Source: Agrypnia vestita (Eukaryota; Arthropoda; Insecta; Trichoptera; Phryganeidae). From it: a stretch of 64,000 nucleotides of DNA. Of the stretch, positions 58,917-64,000 are shown one piece after another. The notes below the pieces were generated by a model. That model ran no database searches. It was not told where the DNA came from and saw only the letters and a list, made by a program, of their open reading frames with translations. Made by a program: the position numbers and the translations under genes. The stretch is taken from assembly GCA_016648135.1 (NCBI GenBank), contig JADDOH010010024.1, positions 1 through 64,000 of the forward strand, given 5' to 3'. Position 1 is the first letter of the stretch. Every line of letters begins with the position of its first letter.

Positions 58917-59155
58917 ACGCATTTCATAAATGGCTCAGCTACGCCTTCGAATTACTTCTGCCATATTGGGAGACGAAAGGATCGGCTGTTAGGGTTATGT
59001 TGAGGGATCTCGCTCTCGCAGCAGAGCCTCTATTGGATGAACCTAGCGAAGTCAGCAACAAAAATCAGCTTCTTGACAAAATTTCTTTTGGCCGTTTTAA
59101 CGTTGTGCCTCCCAAAATATTTCGCGACACGCGACGAAGAACAGGTGTAAAATGA
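58917..59155 (+). CDS. Unidentified coding-like open frame without a start
   Basis: A 79-codon open frame ends at TGA 59153. It reads HKWLSYAFELLLPYWETKG, then AVRVMLRDLALAAEPLLDEP, then KISFGRFNVVPPKIFRDTRR. Composition and codon use look more coding than the surrounding AT-rich DNA, but there is no ATG before residue 36 or so and no clear splice site. I do not recognise the family. It may be an exon, a transposon protein fragment or chance. Confidence 0.25.
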
Positions 59156-59289
59156 TGCGCCAATAATAATAACATATTATAATACCGTGAAATGGAGTGA
59201 CTTTGTCGATTTTGATTTTTGACCCCTTCTTATCTTTTTTTCTTAAAATGCCCGAAAACTATTTTATATTTATATTTTATTTAGATTTT

Positions 59290-59553
59290 ATATTTATCAC
59301 TCCCTCCCTATTCTCATACCCCCTTCCCCTCCCTGATATATTTTCTAAGTAAATCTGTACCTTTCGGCTGATCGGACCTCAAAATTTGAAAACTTATTCG
59401 TTAGGACTCGGCGGGTAACATATGCGACATTATCCCCTATTCTTTTAACCCTTCCCCTCCGCTTATATATTTTCGATGCAAATCTATGTCATTCGAATCG
59501 AACCCTTGTTTACCTCACAAATTTATTTTAAACTTAATCCTTAACCCGTGCAA
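59290..59553 (+). mobile_element. Helitron family 1 fragment truncated at a TA microsatellite
   Basis: It contains the family unit (actcggcgggtaacatatg near 59405) and the 3' segment up to taacccgtgcaa, where the hairpin should continue. Instead a TA microsatellite begins, after which a second partial unit resumes at about 59630. Confidence 0.6.
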
Positions 59554-59576
59554 TATATACTATTATATAGATATAC

Positions 59577-59578
<2 letters not shown>

Positions 59579-59617
<39 letters not shown>
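59579..59617. repeat. TA microsatellite
   Basis: About 38 bases of uninterrupted (TA)n lie between two Helitron fragments. Confidence 0.95.
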
Positions 59618-59620
<3 letters not shown>

Positions 59621-59629
59621 TATACTATA

Positions 59630-59950
59630 GTATTTTATTCTTTAAGACCCGTCAGCTAACATCGGCGAACATTTCATCCTCCCCCTTTTACCCCTTCCTT
59701 TCCCCTGATATATTTTCAATGCAAATCTGTACTGTTCTACCGAATTACGCATACATATTTTTAAGGACCTGGTGGTAAATATAGGCCACATTTCCCCCCC
59801 CCCCTTGGACATACCATCCATCCCAGCCTAGATTACATGGAAACATGGTTTTTGAGAGGCTTTGCAAAACAGCGGAACCTTTGTTTCCCCCTCACAATCT
59901 TATTTTTAACTTAATCCTCAACCCGTGCAACACCGGGTACGAACAGCTAG
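59630..59950 (+). mobile_element. Helitron family 1 fragment with 3' end
   Basis: A family unit (ttctttaagacccgtcag; gcaaatctgtactgttc) is followed by cctcaacccgtgcaacaccggg and the terminus CTAG at 59947-59950 before T. With the fragment at 59290 it may be one element disrupted by microsatellite growth. Confidence 0.65.
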
Positions 59951-60830
59951 TTTTTAAATAAAAATGCCATATTTCTGATGGCATTATTTTAACCTCTGAC
60001 AAAATATGAGTCTCATTAGAAATAGCCACTCATAAAAATATATATATTTTGGCTACTTGTATGTAGATTGAACAATCCGTAATTAAAATTCGTATCGTTG
60101 TAAGCATTGTGTTACTTTTAATATATTCCCACGCCCGGTTAGTCAAACCCGGGCCCGGGTCACGATAGTATTAATATACATATTATGTCGACCGTATTAT
60201 GTTTATACATACGTTAAATAGACACGTACAGTTTACAAATTTTAAATTATACTCGTATATACAACATCATCATTGCGACGCCGATGGTAGAAACGTAAAG
60301 TAATTTATGTGTCTAAGTAAAAACGAAATTGTTGACAAATATCATTTTATCTTTTTATAAACCAGTTCACAATTTTTACTGCAAATTCACGTCACTCAAT
60401 TATAAACCAAAGAAATCTTTAACTTTAGTTCATTTTATTTATTTATTTAATAAATATACATATATATTATATTTTTTTACAATCATACATGTTTGCAAGT
60501 CGATATTTTTTTGTGTGTATATACCTCACCAAAAAGAATTATAATTCAATTGTTTGGCCATGCCTGAGAAACGAATGCGTGGGCAGAGGGTGGTATAGAA
60601 AATATATGAGGCGAGTGTTGAAAGCTGCAGGAATAGAGAGAGCGTCTACGAAAGTCCTGGCATGACCAAATAAACCAATATTGGAGGATTGAAGTTGTAT
60701 GACTAAAAAAACGGTGTGCTAAGACAGAAGAGTGATACAGAAGAGAAGCTATCCTGTCTGCCTGCTGTCAAATTCCAGCAAGGAAACGGCCTAATGGTTA
60801 GATAGTTGGTAATATTCAAAACGAACAATA
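59951..60830. other. AT-rich DNA upstream of the Penelope fragment
   Basis: 60560-60700 (aaacgaatgcgtgggcagag, cggtgtgctaagacagaag) looks like decayed coding sequence, perhaps of the same retroelement, but no motif is firm. Confidence 0.3.
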
Positions 60831-60968
60831 AGATTACCTCTATACTGAGAAACGCAAAAGATGTCCCTCTGGAATCCCTAGGAATAAACGAGATACCATG
60901 CGGCACTTGCTATAAAAGTTACATTGGACGATCCAACCGGAAGATAATCGCCAGAAGAGTACATCTAT
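60831..60968 (+). pseudogene. Penelope-like element fragment (GIY-YIG endonuclease)
   Basis: The plus strand reads NAKDVPLESLGINEIPCGTC followed by YKSYIGRSNRKIIARRVH. This matches the core of the GIY-YIG nuclease of Penelope-like retroelements, where a G-x-Y/N-x-I-P-C-x-x-C segment precedes Y-I-G-x-T/S-x-R-x-x-x-x-R-x-x-x-H. The two cysteines and the YIG and arginine residues are visible. The open stretch is about 45 residues, with stops on both sides and no reverse transcriptase recognised nearby, so this is a fragment. Confidence 0.6.
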
Positions 60969-63948
60969 ATATATGTATATAGTTTTGTTTCTTCTTAAAA
61001 ATTAAGGAATGTTTCCTTTAAGTAAAATAATCTATCTTAAGGATTTAAAGTGGTTTCCCTTCAGGGCCCATTGATTTTTTCCACCCTGTATGTATATATA
61101 TACATATTGAGACGGAACTTCTGTACGGGCGGTATTTATAGGGAAAGGTGCCATAATTTAGAAGGAACGCGATTTATTTCTCGTTTTCTGGTTGCCCCTG
61201 ACGTATAGCACCATCATTGAAACGGATTACACTACACGCGAGGTCCTTATACCGAGGCACACTCCCCGCACTGTGGAGCCAGGTCTAGAAGAAACTTCTG
61301 CTCCACTCCGTTAGCAGCCGCCCGACCGAAGTTTTACCTCCACCGGCTGCCGTCGTAGAGCAAGAGATTAGGGCATATGGGCTCGTCTCGATCAAGTGTA
61401 GTGGATTGTAACTCTACAGGATATTATTGGGCTAGTTTAGATGGACTTTAAAATGAACTGAAAGAGATTTAATTTAACCACATGATTTATTGAACAATTT
61501 GTCACACAGTTATATGGCCTGGCTATCTAATTCCTACCGCGGACCTAAGTTATAATAATGAGTAATGATTCTAATTGGCCACTAATCCTGGTCTAAGGCT
61601 GGTAATAAAGCAATTATAAATACGGAAGCATGACCTGAGCTAAATAGAGAATTCTGTAGGGAATTTCTCGATGCGTGCGGCGCGAGACCGCCGTGCGTGG
61701 TGATGCAGTTTCGCAGCTTCCGAGACCGTTTGCGCGGTCTCGAGTCTCCCAGGCCGCATCCTCCTCGTCCGTGGTCCAGTGGACCTACAAGCCCGTTCAG
61801 TTATTCGTCAAATTCGCTCGTGGTATTAAATAATTAGGTTCTACTTATTATTTATTTTTATCGCCAGTGGACATGTGACTATAGTCCGGTGATATGAGAA
61901 CGTATGAAAGGCTTCTACAGGTATTTCGCGGTGGAGACCATGGACTAGATTCTATTCGGATGCTCGTAGGTTTATTATTTTTTAGTTAATTGACAATACG
62001 CGTACAATTAACTTCAGATACAATAGCGTATAATTTATTGTATTGCAGTGGGTAATCCTCCACTTGTCACACTAATTTGCAAGATTATTATCGTAAGTAA
62101 ATTTTGTACAAGGTTTTATGCAGTAATTATAGTAGTAGCTATGCAAATTATTAGTTTTAAAACAAAACAATCTCTTGGGAACGTTAATCCGGATTCAGGT
62201 TCTTAAATTGTACTCAATCGCGCATGATTCCTGCAAGTCATATGGCGGATGATGAATTAATAAATCACATTGGATTACAAGGACTTATTAGAATTAATAT
62301 AATGTCTAAACGATCTATTTTAGACGACGTTATAAGGAGTTCGAATGTTTCGAGGAGTCCGAAGGTTCCGAGGGCCCTGAAAGGAAATAATTAGCAATAA
62401 TTAGTATGATACCTTTAGCTTCGGCTGATTCAGTAATGGTTGCACTTTTTCTTATAATTTACCGGGTGGAATTCTTCCATGGATCCCGGACCCTCGAGAA
62501 TAGTCGTGGTTGGAGGCAGCACTTTACGCAGAAAAAGACTGTTATTCAGTTTGCAGGGGATTTTATAGCCTTCTCGCGGCGGCGCAACATCGTAGTGATG
62601 TGCATCCCATTTTTATTTATGGTAATTAGATATTTATTTATTTTAATTTTAATTACACCGGTCGGTGCGAAATAATTTCGCGACAAAATATAGGCCCAAT
62701 CACTATAGCGATCGCATCACAAAAGCACCCGAGATTGAGAAAATCTCAGATATTTGATGAGGTCACAAGAACCCAGTGCCATGCCCACTAAACTTTAAGG
62801 TTCGCCTATGCTATATATTTAAGTAAATTTTCAATTTTGTCTTAAAATAATCATTTTGGGCGTTGTATTGGACGTTGTTACGCATTAAATTTTTTTCCTT
62901 CAAAATTCTCGTCTTCTGTGGCAATTGGCGCTTAAATTCCTGTACTTTATTAGGTCCCGTTGCTTGACAACCTTTGATATCATCCAATCGCGTCAGCTAG
63001 ACGCGAAGTGGAATTAATTCAATTCAAACCTGTATCCTATGTAAAGAGGAACGAAACGTTAAATTCATTGACCTTCTTATGCAACGCCTACTGCTACGGC
63101 ACACGTCGTCCAGTATTAGTTTGTTAACTGGAGATTAAAAATAATAAAATATTACGACTGTTATATCACTCGTGTCTTATGTCAAACACAACTTAAGAAT
63201 AACACAAAATAGATAACAGAAACGATATTTATAGGTCCTATCACCAATACGCTACAAGTATGTCAATGATTCATTATTATTGCAAGGCGTTCGTAAATTA
63301 TTGTATTATTTTTAAAAACTGTTACATCACTGAAAAACGTTTACATTCGCTCAATACTTCCATCGCACATTTACCACTCATTCAGTTTGAGAAATTAATT
63401 ATCTTTGAGAAATTAACACATAATTTCTTACAAATTTTTACAAGCAAAGTTATTACCAATCATAAATATTGCACCGGTAGAGGTGACGCGAATAGAAACT
63501 CGACATGCAGTTTAACGGGTGCGTTATTTTCAACTATTAAAAAATGCATATTTTTTAAACAATCATTTCTTGAAATCAGACCGAAACATACAGATTATAA
63601 ATTTGAACCGAAACGAAAACGTACATATCGTCTCACCTTATTAAGGTTGCACATTTGTTTTACTAGGCACCCAAAAATGAGTCAGATCTGTAGAACGGTG
63701 TTGAATTGGACTTTTAAAGAAAATATATCGGAGGGGGGAAAGAGTGGTCAAGCGGGGAGGGGAAGAAATGAAGACTTTATAGACGTACCACTATAACTAG
63801 GCGTGCGAGGGAGGGCGTTCCTATCGCGTAACAGAAGTTGTCAGGGTGTAAATTTATTACACAATACATAATGTACAGAATGTCCGGTGACCGGTGTCGT
63901 ATTAAATGCAGAAATTTGGTCGGGCAGCACTAAAGAAACCATGCAGTA
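60969..63948. other. Noncoding or unassigned DNA
   Basis: A GC-richer block at 61190-61420 and another at 61660-61800 (gcgcgagaccgccgtgcgtg, ccgtttgcgcggtctcgag, which contain inverted cgagaccg pieces) may be LTR or promoter sequence. No retrotransposon protein was found. The 178-codon plus frame at 63260-63796 is not convincing. Confidence 0.3.
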
Positions 63949-63982
63949 ATGGCGGCTGTTCTATCTGTCAAACTGTCAGACG
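63949..63982 (+). CDS. Possible first coding exon at the window edge
   Basis: ATGGCGGCTGTT opens 11 codons (MAAVLSVKLSD plus one base) and is followed by GGTAATAT, an acceptable donor. The upstream 200 bp is comparatively GC-rich. Short ATGGCGGC openings are common by chance, and nothing downstream is visible, so this is weak. Confidence 0.18.
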
Positions 63983-64000
63983 GTAATATCGGTCCATTAT

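Noticed and set aside
63260..63796. A 178-codon plus-strand open frame, among the longest outside transposons
   Set aside because: The composition follows local AT content, with long runs of I, F, K and S, no domain and no family resemblance; treated as chance.

Overview
The window is AT-rich nuclear DNA from an insect, most probably a moth or butterfly. The evidence is: long introns with GT..AG signals; a dense mixture of Helitron, mariner, hAT, Harbinger-type, non-LTR and tRNA-SINE sequence; a TTAGG-derived array (TTAGG is the insect telomere unit); and frequent scattered copies of the lepidopteran-looking motif taggtaggtacctac (for example near 9090, 11900 and 26700). The order is an inference; no sequence search was run. 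There are no bacterial operons, rRNA genes or CRISPR arrays.

One host gene can be supported. It lies on the minus strand. Its first coding exon (28279 to 28211) encodes a 23-residue signal peptide and ends in a phase-0 GTAAGT donor beside a CpG-rich promoter-like block. An exon at 7190 to 7058 opens in phase 0 and encodes a six-cysteine EB/EGF-like module, then ends at a second GTAAGT donor. If the two are spliced together, the gene is a secreted or membrane-anchored EB-module protein with an intron of about 21 kb, and its remaining exons lie further left or outside the window. Nearly everything from 7.2 to 28.2 kb would then be intronic.

Layout. 0-7 kb: noncoding DNA, a promoter- or LTR-like block, degenerate repeats carrying primer-binding-site-like motifs, a SINE and a short MITE. 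7-28 kb (proposed intron): an identical-arm 354 bp palindrome, two Helitron families, a TTAGG-like array beside a 57 bp satellite, an array of GC-rich hairpins, a solo LTR inside a MITE, an hAT MITE and several foldback MITEs. 28-29 kb: promoter and upstream flank. 29.5-33.9 kb: an RTE-like LINE split by a CR1-like LINE. 34-39 kb: terminal repeats 4 kb apart enclosing an hAT element that sits inside a Harbinger-type MITE, then a mariner fossil. 44-49 kb: a Tigger/pogo relic split by a Harbinger-derived element whose sister copy lies 3.8 kb downstream, then a 58 bp satellite. 49.7-53 kb: a decayed LINE, then an apparently intact mariner with an unbroken 339-residue DD34D transposase, perfect 29 bp terminal repeats and TA target duplication. 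53.5-64 kb: a foldback element, a TIR element, LINE and Penelope fragments, Helitrons and paired SINEs.

The elements do not form a joint pathway. They record successive insertions around one gene, and the nesting orders several of them in time: RTE before CR1; Tigger before Harbinger copy A; Harbinger MITE before the 1.7 kb hAT; MITE before the solo LTR.
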